35,988 nt of DNA from Flavobacteriaceae bacterium (GTDB lineage: Bacteria > Bacteroidota > Bacteroidia > Flavobacteriales > Flavobacteriaceae). The stretch is taken from contig JABDIV010000011.1 of assembly GCA_013003555.1 (NCBI GenBank), positions 1 to 35,988 of the forward strand, given 5' to 3'. Below are positions 8,691 to 17,131 of the stretch, in pieces. The stretch's first letter is position 1; each line of letters opens with the position of its first letter. The translations under genes and the position numbers were made by a program. The notes beneath the pieces are model-generated. The model saw only the letters and a program-made list of their open reading frames with translations, did not search any database and was not told where the DNA came from.

Positions 8691-8698
8691 CAAATCTA
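8691..8698 (-). promoter_or_regulatory. Candidate -7 promoter element (TAnnTTTG)
   Basis: On the minus strand this reads TAGATTTG, a full match to the Bacteroidota TAnnTTTG -7 consensus, 16 bp before the start codon of the 50-aa membrane protein. The spacing is short, so the 5' leader would be only about ten bases. Confidence 0.4.
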
Positions 8699-8733
8699 AC
8701 TTTTAAATTTACAAAACTTAAAATGCCAACCAA

Positions 8734-9666
8734 ATGTCAATTGAATGGAAAGGCGTGATGCCTGCGGTCACAACCAAATTTAAAACCGACGATACACTAG
8801 ACCTGGAGATGTTCGGGCACAATGTGCGCGCTCAACTCGATGCAGGGGTCCACGGAATTGTCCTTGGCGGAACTTTGGGTGAAGCCAGTACACTCAGCGA
8901 TTCTGAAAAGCGCACCCTAACCCGTGAAACGGTTAAAATCGTGAATGGCAAAGTCCCTGTGCTTATCAATATTGCCGAACAAACTACCAAAGGCGCTATA
9001 GAAGCTGCCAAAAAAGCTGAAGATGATGGCGCAACTGCCCTGATGATGCTGCCTCCGATGAGGTATAAGGCGGGTGACCGTGAAACAGTGATCTATTTCA
9101 AATCGGTGGCCAAAAGTAGCTCCCTGCCGATAATGGTTTATAACAACCCGGTCGATTACAAAATTGAGGTCACATTAGATATGTTTGATGATCTACTCGA
9201 ATGCGATACCATTCAGGCAGTAAAAGAATCAACTCGCGATATCACTAATGTTACCCGAATAAAAAATAAGTTCGCTGATCGTCTGAAGATCCTGACCGGA
9301 GTTGATACCCTGGCACTTGAGAGCCTTTTAATGGGTGCCGATGGGTGGATAGCCGGCCTCGTCGATGCCTTTCCAGAAGAAACAGTGGCCATTTATGAGC
9401 TTCAGCGAGTAGGTCGAATTAAAGAGGCGATCGATATATACCGTTGGTTTATGCCTTTATTGGAACTCGATATAAATCCAAAATTAGTTCAAAACATTAA
9501 ATTAGCAGAAGTAGCCACCGGCTTGGGAACAGAATTGGTTAGACCACCCCGGCTGCCACTTATGGGTGAGGAACGGGAGCATGTTTTAAAGGTTATTCAA
9601 AACGGACTAAAAACGCGTCCGAAATTACCGGATTATAAAGCACTCCAAATCAACAAACAATATTAA
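8734..9666 (+). CDS. DapA-family lyase, probable 1-pyrroline-4-hydroxy-2-carboxylate deaminase
   Basis: A 310-aa class I aldolase-fold enzyme of the DHDPS/N-acetylneuraminate lyase family. The family marks are GGTLGEAS (45-52), the tyrosine Y136 in MVYNNPVDY and the Schiff-base lysine K164 in QAVKEST. True DapA is about 290 aa and would not sit here. The next four genes encode an aldehyde dehydrogenase, a peptidase, hydroxyproline epimerase and a D-amino-acid oxidase. In that setting the expected reaction is deamination of 1-pyrroline-4-hydroxy-2-carboxylate to 2-oxoglutarate semialdehyde in the cytoplasm (LhpC/HypD role in proteobacterial nomenclature). It is the first gene of the operon, and the next gene starts 16 bp later. 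The ATG at 8734 gives the expected N-terminus; the ATG at 8721 is out of frame. Confidence 0.88.
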   Translation: MSIEWKGVMPAVTTKFKTDDTLDLEMFGHNVRAQLDAGVHGIVLGGTLGEASTLSDSEKRTLTRETVKIVNGKVPVLINIAEQTTKGAIEAAKKAEDDGATALMMLPPMRYKAGDRETVIYFKSVAKSSSLPIMVYNNPVDYKIEVTLDMFDDLLECDTIQAVKESTRDITNVTRIKNKFADRLKILTGVDTLALESLLMGADGWIAGLVDAFPEETVAIYELQRVGRIKEAIDIYRWFMPLLELDINPKLVQNIKLAEVATGLGTELVRPPRLPLMGEEREHVLKVIQNGLKTRPKLPDYKALQINKQY

Positions 9667-9682
9667 AGTAGATTGAGAATTT

Positions 9683-11266
9683 ATGATTACAGGAGAAAAT
9701 TTTATTGGATTTGAGCGATCAGCAAAAGGCAACAGTACCTATAAGACCTTTGACCCTAAGTTGAATATTCAAAATTCCGACACTTTTTACGAAGCAACAT
9801 CGGAAGAGATCGATTTGGCCGTTCAAAAGGCCAAATCCGCATTTGAGACTTTTAGTAAGACCCCGGGATCCCAAAAAGCGGCCTTCCTGAATTCAATTGC
9901 AGATGAGATCATGGCTCTTGATGATGAACTGATCAAGGTCTATTGCAAAGAGTCAGGTTTGCCATCCGGCCGGGCAAAAGGGGAGCGCGGTCGAACGGTT
10001 TTCCAATTGCGGACTTTTGCTGAATTAGTTGCTGAAGGTTCCTGGGTTGAAGCTACAATCGATACGGCAATCCCAGATCGGGAACCGATTCCGAAGCCAG
10101 ACTTGCGAAAGATGAATATTGCCCTGGGTCCGGTAGTAGTTTTTGGAGCGAGTAATTTTCCGTTGGCTTATTCAACGGCAGGAGGCGATACGGCCTCGGC
10201 CCTGGCTGCCGGTTGCCCGGTTATCGTCAAATCACATCCCATGCATGCCGGTACGGGAGAGTTAGTAGCTTTTGCCATTAATAAAGCAGCGAAGGCCTGT
10301 GGTATGCCTGATGGTGTTTTTTCAAATTTAAACAGTGCCGGAATTGAGGTCGGCGTTCAACTGGTGCGTCATCCGGATGTAAAAGCAGTCGGTTTTACAG
10401 GCAGCATCGTTGGAGGACGCGCTTTGTTTGATGAGGCATCTCGTCGGCCTGAACCCATCCCGGTGTTCGCTGAGATGGGCAGTATAAATCCGGTTATTAT
10501 TTTACCTAAAGCATTGGAACATGAGGGTGATCAATGGGCCGGTACTTATGCGAACTCCATAACCCTGGGAACTGGACAATTTTGCACGAATCCGGGCCTG
10601 TTACTGGGTATGAAGGGTCCGGAACTCGACAATTTCGTGACGCAGTTAGCTTCTGAAATAGTAAAAATTGAACCCTCGTGTATGCTGCATCCAAATATAA
10701 TTGGCGCATACGAGCAAAAAAGCAAGCAAGCCAAACAGCAAACCAGCTTGGAAGTTGTGGCTGAATATGATTCAGACGTGGCTGTTAATTATGCCCGTCA
10801 AGCCATTACAACCGTTGACGGTCATACCTTTTTGGAAAATTCGACCCTGCACCAGGAGGTCTTCGGCCCCTTCTCAATGGTGGTGCGATGCAAAGATCAG
10901 CAGGAATTAGTAAGAATTCTCAGATCTCTTGAAGGTCAGTTAACCGGGACCATTATTTCAGTAGATGATGAAATACAACGTTATCAGGGCGTTGTTGAAG
11001 CCCTTAAAGATCGGGTTGGACGCATTATATTTAACGGTGTTCCCACGGGTGTCGAGGTTGCGCCTGCTATGTTGCACGGCGGACCCTATCCGGCCTCGTC
11101 AGATAGCAGGTTTACAGCGGTTGGTCGTCATGCCATTAGACGTTGGGTGCGACCTTTCAGTTATCAGAATTGGCCCGATAACTTACTTCCCGATGAGTTG
11201 AAAAATAGTAACCCCTTGCAAATCTCCAGATTGATAAACGGCGAACAAACCTATGCAAAACTTTAA
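9683..11266 (+). CDS. Aldehyde dehydrogenase, probable 2-oxoglutarate semialdehyde dehydrogenase
   Basis: A 527-aa NAD(P)-dependent aldehyde dehydrogenase. The visible catalytic set is N158 (GASNFP), K183 (VIVKSHP), the general base E264 (FAEMGSINP) and the nucleophile C301 (GTGQFCTNPG). The length, the FAEMGSINP motif and the N-terminal ENFIGFERSAKG are typical of the 2,5-dioxovalerate/alpha-ketoglutaric semialdehyde dehydrogenase subgroup. It oxidises 2-oxoglutarate semialdehyde made by the preceding deaminase to 2-oxoglutarate, feeding the TCA cycle (LhpG/HypH role). It lies 16 bp after the deaminase and 3 bp before the DUF885 peptidase gene, consistent with one transcript. Confidence 0.9.
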   Translation: MITGENFIGFERSAKGNSTYKTFDPKLNIQNSDTFYEATSEEIDLAVQKAKSAFETFSKTPGSQKAAFLNSIADEIMALDDELIKVYCKESGLPSGRAKGERGRTVFQLRTFAELVAEGSWVEATIDTAIPDREPIPKPDLRKMNIALGPVVVFGASNFPLAYSTAGGDTASALAAGCPVIVKSHPMHAGTGELVAFAINKAAKACGMPDGVFSNLNSAGIEVGVQLVRHPDVKAVGFTGSIVGGRALFDEASRRPEPIPVFAEMGSINPVIILPKALEHEGDQWAGTYANSITLGTGQFCTNPGLLLGMKGPELDNFVTQLASEIVKIEPSCMLHPNIIGAYEQKSKQAKQQTSLEVVAEYDSDVAVNYARQAITTVDGHTFLENSTLHQEVFGPFSMVVRCKDQQELVRILRSLEGQLTGTIISVDDEIQRYQGVVEALKDRVGRIIFNGVPTGVEVAPAMLHGGPYPASSDSRFTAVGRHAIRRWVRPFSYQNWPDNLLPDELKNSNPLQISRLINGEQTYAKL

Positions 11267-11269
11267 TCT

Positions 11270-12994
11270 ATGAAACAGCTTTCAGTTCTATTCTTAGTTT
11301 CCATTTTAGTAGTCGCTTGCACCAAAGATGGAGAAAACCCATCTACCGGAGCATTAAACGCTATTATTACCGAATACCAGGATCATGAGAGCTACGACGA
11401 TAGCATCTATCCTTTAGGCCTGTTTACCAGGGATCACTATAAGAATGAAGCTGATTTTGCTCAGAGTTTACTCGATAAGTTGGAGTCGATAGATGAATCA
11501 CAATTGTCGGAAACCGATAGGATTTCCCTTCGGTTATTGCCTTATGTATTGACGGAGAGTATTGATTATTACAAATATGAGCGATTCTTGAATCCATTGC
11601 TTTCCGATGCAGGGTTTCATTCGAGTTTACCTTACAGAGTTCGTCCGTTAACAAGTTATCGGCGAGCCAAAGCTTATCTTCTTAAACTGAATGCCATTCC
11701 GGATTACGTGGATCAGCATTTGATTAATCTGAGAGAAGGATTAGAGAAAGGAGTTTCACAGCCAAGGGTCATATTCAATGGATATGAATCGACCTATGAC
11801 GATCATATAGTGGACGATTATAAAGCGAGTTACTTTTATTCGCCATTTCTTAAGCTGCCAGACGATTTAAATGAAAAACAAAGGGACTCGGTTTTAGAAG
11901 CAGCGAAAGAGGCAATTGAATCTAAAGTTATTCCTCAATTCAAAAGAATAAAGATGTTCTTTGAGACTGAATATTTTCCAAAGACGCGGACTAGTTTGGG
12001 AGTTTCTGAAACACCTGGAGGTAATGATTATTATCAGAACAGGATAAATTTTTATACAACGAGTACCGAATATACAGCTGAGGATATCCATCAGATCGGT
12101 TTGAAAGAGGTTGCCCGGATAAAAGCTCAAATGGAGTTGATAATCGATGAGGTTGGTTTTGAAGGAAGTTTTGCTGAATTTCTGCAATTCCTCAGGACCG
12201 ATGAACAATTCTATGCGAAAACGCCGGATGAATTGCTTATGAAAGCCCGGGACATGGCCAAACGCGCAGACGAGCAACTACCCAGGTTTTTTAAAACCTT
12301 ACCAAGAAAACCATATGGTGTTGCACCCGTTCCAGACGCTATCGCGCCTAAATATACAGGAGGACGCTACGTGGGGCCTTCGAACGATACAGATCCCGGT
12401 TATTATTGGGTGAATACGTATAACCTGCCGTCAAGAACCCTCTATACTTTACCATCTCTCACGGTCCATGAGGCCGTTCCAGGTCATCATTTGCAAGGAG
12501 CCCTAAATAGTGAATTAGGAGATAGTATCCCTCAATTCAGAAAGAACTTATATCTCTCGGCCTATGGCGAAGGCTGGGGCCTCTATACCGAGTTTTTAGC
12601 AAACGACATGAACATGTATACAACACCCTATGAGCATTTTGGTAAATACACCTATGAGATGTGGCGTGCTTGTCGTTTGGTTGTTGATACAGGTATTCAT
12701 GCCAAGGGTTGGACAAGAGATCAGGTCGTGGATTTCATGGCCTCGAATACAGCCTTATCGCTGCATGAGGTCAACACCGAAACCGACAGATATATTTCCT
12801 GGCCCGGACAAGCGCTTTCTTATAAAATAGGCGAATTAAAAATTAGGGAGTTGAGAAACAAAGCGATGGAAGAGCTTGGATCTGATTTCGATATCAGGGA
12901 ATTTCATGAAATAATTCTTGAACAAGGAACGGTGACTTTACCCATCCTGGAAGAGCGTATCCTTGCTTATATTGAACGTGTAAAAAATGGCTGA
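11270..12994 (+). CDS. DUF885-family lipoprotein, putative metallopeptidase
   Basis: A 574-aa protein with a lipoprotein signal (hydrophobic run then lipobox LVVAC, Cys17), so it should be anchored in the periplasm or outer membrane. It belongs to the DUF885 family, marked by HEAVPGHHLQ beginning at H400 and the downstream AYGEGWGLYTEF segment, both thought to form a metal-dependent peptidase site (H400, E401, H406 and a later Glu). Members studied elsewhere act on short peptides. It is embedded in the hydroxyproline operon, 3 bp after the dehydrogenase gene and overlapping the epimerase gene by 8 bp. I infer that it releases hydroxyproline from small imported peptides. Direct family evidence for hydroxyprolyl specificity is lacking. 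Confidence 0.85.
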   Translation: MKQLSVLFLVSILVVACTKDGENPSTGALNAIITEYQDHESYDDSIYPLGLFTRDHYKNEADFAQSLLDKLESIDESQLSETDRISLRLLPYVLTESIDYYKYERFLNPLLSDAGFHSSLPYRVRPLTSYRRAKAYLLKLNAIPDYVDQHLINLREGLEKGVSQPRVIFNGYESTYDDHIVDDYKASYFYSPFLKLPDDLNEKQRDSVLEAAKEAIESKVIPQFKRIKMFFETEYFPKTRTSLGVSETPGGNDYYQNRINFYTTSTEYTAEDIHQIGLKEVARIKAQMELIIDEVGFEGSFAEFLQFLRTDEQFYAKTPDELLMKARDMAKRADEQLPRFFKTLPRKPYGVAPVPDAIAPKYTGGRYVGPSNDTDPGYYWVNTYNLPSRTLYTLPSLTVHEAVPGHHLQGALNSELGDSIPQFRKNLYLSAYGEGWGLYTEFLANDMNMYTTPYEHFGKYTYEMWRACRLVVDTGIHAKGWTRDQVVDFMASNTALSLHEVNTETDRYISWPGQALSYKIGELKIRELRNKAMEELGSDFDIREFHEIILEQGTVTLPILEERILAYIERVKNG

Positions 12995-13994
12995 ATGGGT
13001 TTTTGAATGCATCGATGGTCACACTTGTGGTAACCCCGTGAGATTGGTCAAAACCGGAAGGCCGGATCTTGTCGGTAAGGATATGAGTGAGAAACGACAA
13101 GATTTCTTAAAATCTTTCGATTGGATTCGTACCGGATTGATGTTTGAGCCCAGAGGTCATGATATGATGAGTGGAAGTTTTTTATATCCATCGCATAACC
13201 CCAATAACGATATTGCTGTTTTGTTTATCGAAACCTCGGGTTGTCTGCCAATGTGTGGCCATGGAGCTATAGGGACAGTCACATTTGCATTAGAGGAGGG
13301 CTTGATCGAACCGATTAAACCTGGAGAATTGAGGCTGGAAACGCCTGCCGGTTTGATAAAGGTTGACTACCAGCAAACAAATGATAAGGTGGAATGGGTG
13401 CGGCTTATGAATGTTCCCAGTTACCTGGCCGAAGCCGGATTAAAGGTGGATTGCCCGGGTTTGGGAGAGCTTGAAGTCGATGTGGCATATGGCGGAAATT
13501 TTTATGCTATAATTGACCCACAAGGAAATTTTAAGGGTATCCAGGATTATACAGCCTCCGAGATCATTAACTTTTCCAGGGAATTACGACATCGGTTAAA
13601 TAAATTATATCCCGACCGGTTTATCCATCCCGAGGATACGACTATTCGAGGCGTGTCACATGTTGAATGGACCGGGGATGTTCTAGACCAGTCATCATCA
13701 GGGCGAAATGCGGTATTTTATGGTGATAAAGCCATCGATCGAAGCCCTTGCGGTACCGGAACTTCGGCGAGGATGGCCCAATTGCATGCAAAAGGCCTAT
13801 TGAATCTTCATGAATCATTTATTCATGAAAGTTATATCGGGAGTCGGTTCACCGGTCGTATAGAAGAAGAAACCAAAGTGGGAAATTATGATGCTATTAT
13901 TCCCAGTATCCAGGGCTGGGCGAGGCGATATGGCTATAATACAATATTAATCGATGATGAGGATCCTTATGCATTCGGATTCCAGGTCATTTAA
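12987..13994 (+). CDS. 4-hydroxyproline 2-epimerase (proline racemase family)
   Basis: A 335-aa cytoplasmic enzyme that interconverts trans-4-hydroxy-L-proline and cis-4-hydroxy-D-proline, the first step of the pathway (LhpA role). Both catalytic cysteines are present: C90 in LPMCGHGAIG and C255 in DRSPCGTGTS. This separates it from trans-3-hydroxy-L-proline dehydratases, in which the second or first cysteine is replaced. The N-terminal DGHTCGNPVRLV is the family opening. The start codon overlaps the end of the DUF885 gene by 8 bp, and the next gene, the D-amino-acid oxidase, follows after 14 bp. The pairing of epimerase and oxidase makes the substrate call strong. Confidence 0.92.
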   Translation: MAEWVFECIDGHTCGNPVRLVKTGRPDLVGKDMSEKRQDFLKSFDWIRTGLMFEPRGHDMMSGSFLYPSHNPNNDIAVLFIETSGCLPMCGHGAIGTVTFALEEGLIEPIKPGELRLETPAGLIKVDYQQTNDKVEWVRLMNVPSYLAEAGLKVDCPGLGELEVDVAYGGNFYAIIDPQGNFKGIQDYTASEIINFSRELRHRLNKLYPDRFIHPEDTTIRGVSHVEWTGDVLDQSSSGRNAVFYGDKAIDRSPCGTGTSARMAQLHAKGLLNLHESFIHESYIGSRFTGRIEEETKVGNYDAIIPSIQGWARRYGYNTILIDDEDPYAFGFQVI

Positions 13995-14008
13995 ATGAGG
14001 CGAATACA

Positions 14009-15256
14009 TTGAGCAAAAAAGTCATTGTAATAGGTGGAGGTGTAATTGGGCTTTGTTCTGCCTACTATTTACACAAAAATGGACATGAGGTCATCGTAAT
14101 CGATAAATCAAACATGGATGAAGGAGCCTCCTTTGTGAACGCCGGTTACCTATCACCGAGCCATATTATTCCACTTGCTGCCCCCGGAGTTATGCGAAAG
14201 GGTTTACGATGGATGTTTAACTCATCCAGTCCGCTTTATATCAAACCACGCTTTGAGGCCGATCTGTTGCGTTGGGGCTTGGCATTTAATAAATCGTGTA
14301 ACCCGCGACATGTTAAAAAGTCAATTCCTGCCATTCGCGATATCGCAGTTCTTAGTCAAGAACTTTATGATGCAATAAAAGAAGATGAAAATTTTACCTT
14401 TCATTATGAGAAAAAAGGACTGATGATGCTTTGCCTGAGTATGAAGGGACTGGAGGAAGAAATGAAAATAGCCGATCAGGCTTTACGGGCCGGACTTGAA
14501 GTAAATGAAATTAAACCCGATGATATTGCACAACTTGAGCCAAAAGCTAAAATCAATGCTGTTGGTGGCACTTATTATAAATGCGATTATCATACAACAC
14601 CGCATGAATTCATGAATGATCTAAAAAGTTATCTTGAAAAAGCCGGTGTTAAGCTTTACAAAAATGAGGCTGTAAGGGATTTTAGTATGGATAGAGATCG
14701 TATTCAAATGGTTATCACCGAAAAACAGATATTGGAAGTCGATGAAGTCGTTCTTACTGCCGGTGCCTGGAGTGGAGAACTCAGTAAAAAACTTCAACTC
14801 AATTTGCTGCTTCAAGCAGGGAAAGGTTATCGAATCAATACTACTACCGATTACGGAATCACCCTGCCTGCCATACTATCGGAAAAGAAAATTGCTGTTA
14901 CACCCATGAATGGATTTACCCGAATAGCCGGTACCATGGAAATAGCAGGAATCAATTCCAGGATCAACAAGGTTAGAGTTGAGGCAATTGCAAAGGGTGT
15001 GAAATTATACTATCCAAACTTAAGCCTCACGGAGACCGAACAAAGAGAAGCCGCATGCGGACTTAGACCGGTATCACCGGATGGACTTCCTTATATCGGG
15101 CGATCTAAAGGCTTACGAAACCTAACTGTTGGAGCCGGTCATGCCATGATGGGATGGAGTATGGCCACGGCTACCGGAAAATTGATTCAGGAAACTATTG
15201 AAAATGAAAAGCCTTCGATAGATATGACACCCTTTCACCCCGACCGAAAATTTTAA
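14009..15256 (+). CDS. FAD-dependent D-amino-acid oxidase/dehydrogenase (cis-4-hydroxy-D-proline)
   Basis: A 415-aa DAO-family flavoprotein. The N-terminal dinucleotide fold VIVIGGGVIGLCSAYYL binds FAD directly after the start, and the C-terminal GLRPVSPDGLPYIG plus VGAGHAMMGWSMA is the usual second FAD contact. The start is TTG at 14009; no in-frame ATG fits, and the Rossmann motif begins at residue 4, so TTG is convincing. In this operon it should oxidise cis-4-hydroxy-D-proline to 1-pyrroline-4-hydroxy-2-carboxylate, the substrate of the DapA-family deaminase encoded first. It resembles single-subunit DadA-type dehydrogenases rather than the multi-subunit LhpBEF enzyme. It is the last gene of the operon. 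Confidence 0.9.
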   Translation: MSKKVIVIGGGVIGLCSAYYLHKNGHEVIVIDKSNMDEGASFVNAGYLSPSHIIPLAAPGVMRKGLRWMFNSSSPLYIKPRFEADLLRWGLAFNKSCNPRHVKKSIPAIRDIAVLSQELYDAIKEDENFTFHYEKKGLMMLCLSMKGLEEEMKIADQALRAGLEVNEIKPDDIAQLEPKAKINAVGGTYYKCDYHTTPHEFMNDLKSYLEKAGVKLYKNEAVRDFSMDRDRIQMVITEKQILEVDEVVLTAGAWSGELSKKLQLNLLLQAGKGYRINTTTDYGITLPAILSEKKIAVTPMNGFTRIAGTMEIAGINSRINKVRVEAIAKGVKLYYPNLSLTETEQREAACGLRPVSPDGLPYIGRSKGLRNLTVGAGHAMMGWSMATATGKLIQETIENEKPSIDMTPFHPDRKF

Positions 15257-15270
15257 TTTTTTTAAAATTT

Positions 15271-15290
15271 TGTCCGTTTTTGTCCGTTTT
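15271..15290 (+). repeat. Perfect 10-bp tandem repeat upstream of the sigma gene
   Basis: TGTCCGTTTT occurs twice in direct tandem, 111 bp before the sigma-factor start. The 10-bp period is one helical turn, so a dimeric or repeated protein contact is possible. The rest of the 145-bp intergenic region is T-rich and contains a TTGTTG-N19-TATAAT-like pair near 15340-15370, unusual for this phylum. Confidence 0.6.
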
Positions 15291-15401
15291 TAAGCTGTTT
15301 TTTTCCTTTCTCGGGTCATTTTCGTTAAAAAATGCAAATTTTGTTGTTTTTCTGAACTATTCTGTTATAATGTAGGCGCATCAAAAAACAGGTTTGAATA
15401 T

Positions 15402-16265
15402 ATGAGACAATTAAAAATCACAAAACAAGTTACAAATAGGGAATCAAAATCTTTGGAAAAGTATTTACAGGATATAAGTAAACTTCCAATGATTGCAGCT
15501 GATGAAGAGGTCGAATTAGCCCAACGGATTAAACAGGGCGATCAAAAGGCTTTGGATAAATTAGTTAAAGCCAATTTGCGATTTGTAGTCTCCGTTGCAA
15601 AGCAATATCAGAATCAGGGATTGAAATTAGGTGATCTCATTAATGAAGGCAATGCCGGTTTGGTAAAAGCGGCTAAACGATTTGATGAGACAAGAGGATT
15701 TAAGTTCATTTCTTATGCTGTTTGGTGGATAAGGCAATCGATTTTGCAGGCCTTGGCCGTGCAGGGACGCGTAGTGCGACTGCCTCTCAACAAAATAGGA
15801 AGCCTAAATAAAATTAATCGTGCTTACGCGAATTTGGAACAAATACATCAGCGTCCTCCGAGTGCTGAGGAATTGGCTAATGAACTCGATATGACGGTTA
15901 AAGATGTAAAATTGTCCCTGAAAAATTCAGGACGACACCTCTCAATGGATGCCCCCTTAAAAGAAGGCGAAACCAGTAGTTTATACGACGTGGTGAAATC
16001 TGATGAATCACCAAGACCAGATGGTTCCCTTGTTAAGGAATCGCTTAAAATAGAAATCGAGCGTGTCTTAGATCGATTACAGCCCAGAGAGGCAAGCGTT
16101 TTAAAATTGTATTACGGCCTAAATGATCATCAACCCATGAGTCTCGTAGAAATAGGAGATACATTCGATCTGACAAGAGAACGCGTTCGTCAGATTAAAG
16201 AAAAAGCAATTAGACGATTAAGACATGAATCGAAACACAGAACATTAATACCCTACTTGGGATAA
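15402..16265 (+). CDS. RpoD-like (primary-type) sigma-70 factor, probably a second paralogue
   Basis: A 287-aa sigma-70 factor directing RNA polymerase to promoters. The start [14 protein letters not shown] is identical to that of the Bacteroidota housekeeping sigma. Regions in order: 1.2 (about 17-45), 2 (about 50-120, [15 protein letters not shown] for -10 binding and melting), 3 (about 125-200, RHLSMDAP) and 4 (about 215-280, helix-turn-helix at [20 protein letters not shown]). Several positions that I remember as near-invariant in the flavobacterial primary sigma differ: GNAGLVKAA for [19 protein letters not shown] for [18 protein letters not shown] for YDVLRSGE. This suggests a specialised paralogue, but it could be the sole RpoD of a divergent lineage. 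A bS21 gene follows after 16 bp. Confidence 0.88.
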   Translation: MRQLKITKQVTNRESKSLEKYLQDISKLPMIAADEEVELAQRIKQGDQKALDKLVKANLRFVVSVAKQYQNQGLKLGDLINEGNAGLVKAAKRFDETRGFKFISYAVWWIRQSILQALAVQGRVVRLPLNKIGSLNKINRAYANLEQIHQRPPSAEELANELDMTVKDVKLSLKNSGRHLSMDAPLKEGETSSLYDVVKSDESPRPDGSLVKESLKIEIERVLDRLQPREASVLKLYYGLNDHQPMSLVEIGDTFDLTRERVRQIKEKAIRRLRHESKHRTLIPYLG

Positions 16266-16281
16266 CATAAAAAACTATTAT

Positions 16282-16479
16282 ATGCTCATAATTGAACGAA
16301 AGGAAGGCGAGAATATCGAACGCGTGTTAAAGCGTTACAAGCGTAAATATCGAAATGTGAAATTAATGCGTGAGATTCGCAGCCGCCAGGAATTTAAAAA
16401 AAGATCAACGCTGAAACGAGAAATACTGAAAAAAGCTCAGTATCGAGAGCAATTCTTAAATCAGTCGGAAGACGTTTAA
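16282..16479 (+). CDS. rpsU: Ribosomal protein bS21 (divergent copy)
   Basis: A 65-aa, strongly basic protein matching bS21 of the small ribosomal subunit: MLIIERKEGENIERVLKRYKRK and the RSRQEFKKRS and KKAQY segments. In Bacteroidota bS21, with bS18 and bS6, helps bury the anti-Shine-Dalgarno end of 16S rRNA. The middle (KYRNVKLMREIRSRQEF) differs from the form I recall for typical flavobacterial bS21, where it reads roughly KFDKTGTMRQLRSRQQF. It is 16 bp after the sigma gene and probably cotranscribed. No Shine-Dalgarno sequence precedes the ATG (the 20 bases before it are AT-rich), whereas rpsU in this phylum is usually described as having a strong one. I infer a second, specialised copy. 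Confidence 0.85.
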   Translation: MLIIERKEGENIERVLKRYKRKYRNVKLMREIRSRQEFKKRSTLKREILKKAQYREQFLNQSEDV

Positions 16480-16496
16480 AGTTTTTTAGTCTTTTT
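16469..16496 (+). terminator. Weak hairpin between convergent rpsU and GNAT genes
   Basis: AAGAC (16469-16473) can pair with GTCTT (16489-16493), with an inner TAAA/TTTA pairing, followed by a short T-rich tail. It overlaps the 3' ends of both convergent genes. The stem is short, so this is tentative. Confidence 0.3.
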
Positions 16497-16968
16497 ATTC
16501 CAGGTCATTTAAATTTAATCGCATATTGATTAAATGTTTTGTAAAACCCGCTTTCTCATAAGCTATTATGGCAGGCTCATTTACATTATATACATCTAAT
16601 CGGATCTCGTCAATGTTTCGTTTTCGGCACCAATCAAGCAGAGCCTGAATGATGAGCTTATTTAATCCACGACCACGTTTTTCTTCAGGCACAAACATAA
16701 AACCGAGATAACCTTGTTTTTTATGTTTCAGATAATGCCTGTCACCTTTTATAAGCACATAACCTGAAGCCACGATCTGACCGTCCTCAACCACGACATA
16801 GACTTCAGAATCTGTTCCTTTTATGAATTCTGAAATATCATAATAATTGATGGAACCATCCTGAATAGTAGGATCCATAGGTCTTTCAGCCTTGATAAGA
16901 CCTTGTTCAAATTTCAGCAATGTTGGTAGATCATCAAGATCTGCCTTTCTCAAAACCAGACTCATCAA
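16495..16968 (-). CDS. GNAT-family N-acetyltransferase
   Basis: A 157-aa acyl-CoA-dependent acetyltransferase. The N-terminus LVLRKADLDDLPTLLKFE is the GNAT beta1-alpha1. YLGFMFVPEEKRGRGLNKLII holds the strand 4 and pyrophosphate loop (consensus Q/RxxGxG/A, here RGRGLN), and NEPAIIAYEKAGF is the usual C-terminal acceptor-side motif. No membrane segment is present. The target could be an amine, a small molecule or a protein N-terminus; nothing in the sequence decides. It converges on the rpsU gene with 15 bp between them and is a single-gene unit. Confidence 0.88.
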   Translation of the reverse strand: MMSLVLRKADLDDLPTLLKFEQGLIKAERPMDPTIQDGSINYYDISEFIKGTDSEVYVVVEDGQIVASGYVLIKGDRHYLKHKKQGYLGFMFVPEEKRGRGLNKLIIQALLDWCRKRNIDEIRLDVYNVNEPAIIAYEKAGFTKHLINMRLNLNDLE

Positions 16969-17131
16969 TAATATTAGATTTTCAAAATGAGTTTAAATGA
17001 TGATTTAAAGTTAAACATAAATCCAATTTTTTTCCGCTTTGTCGATTATTTAATAGTCTCTGGGATTTTTTCTTGATCTTTAGGCAAAATTGATTTTTTA
17101 GCACCATTATTTAATCCCAAATATCATTTAC

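Noticed and set aside
11894..12277. 127-codon minus-strand ORF inside the DUF885 gene
   Set aside because: Antisense shadow, Phe/Ile/Cys-rich and without a family signature.
15247..15271. AAAATTTT-rich inverted repeat after the oxidase gene as a terminator
   Set aside because: The stem would consist only of A-U pairs, so it is too weak to call although T-runs follow.
16991..17080. Possible 29-codon ORF (MSLNDDLKLN...) before the STAS gene
   Set aside because: Very short, no recognisable start signal, and a composition typical of AT-rich spacer.
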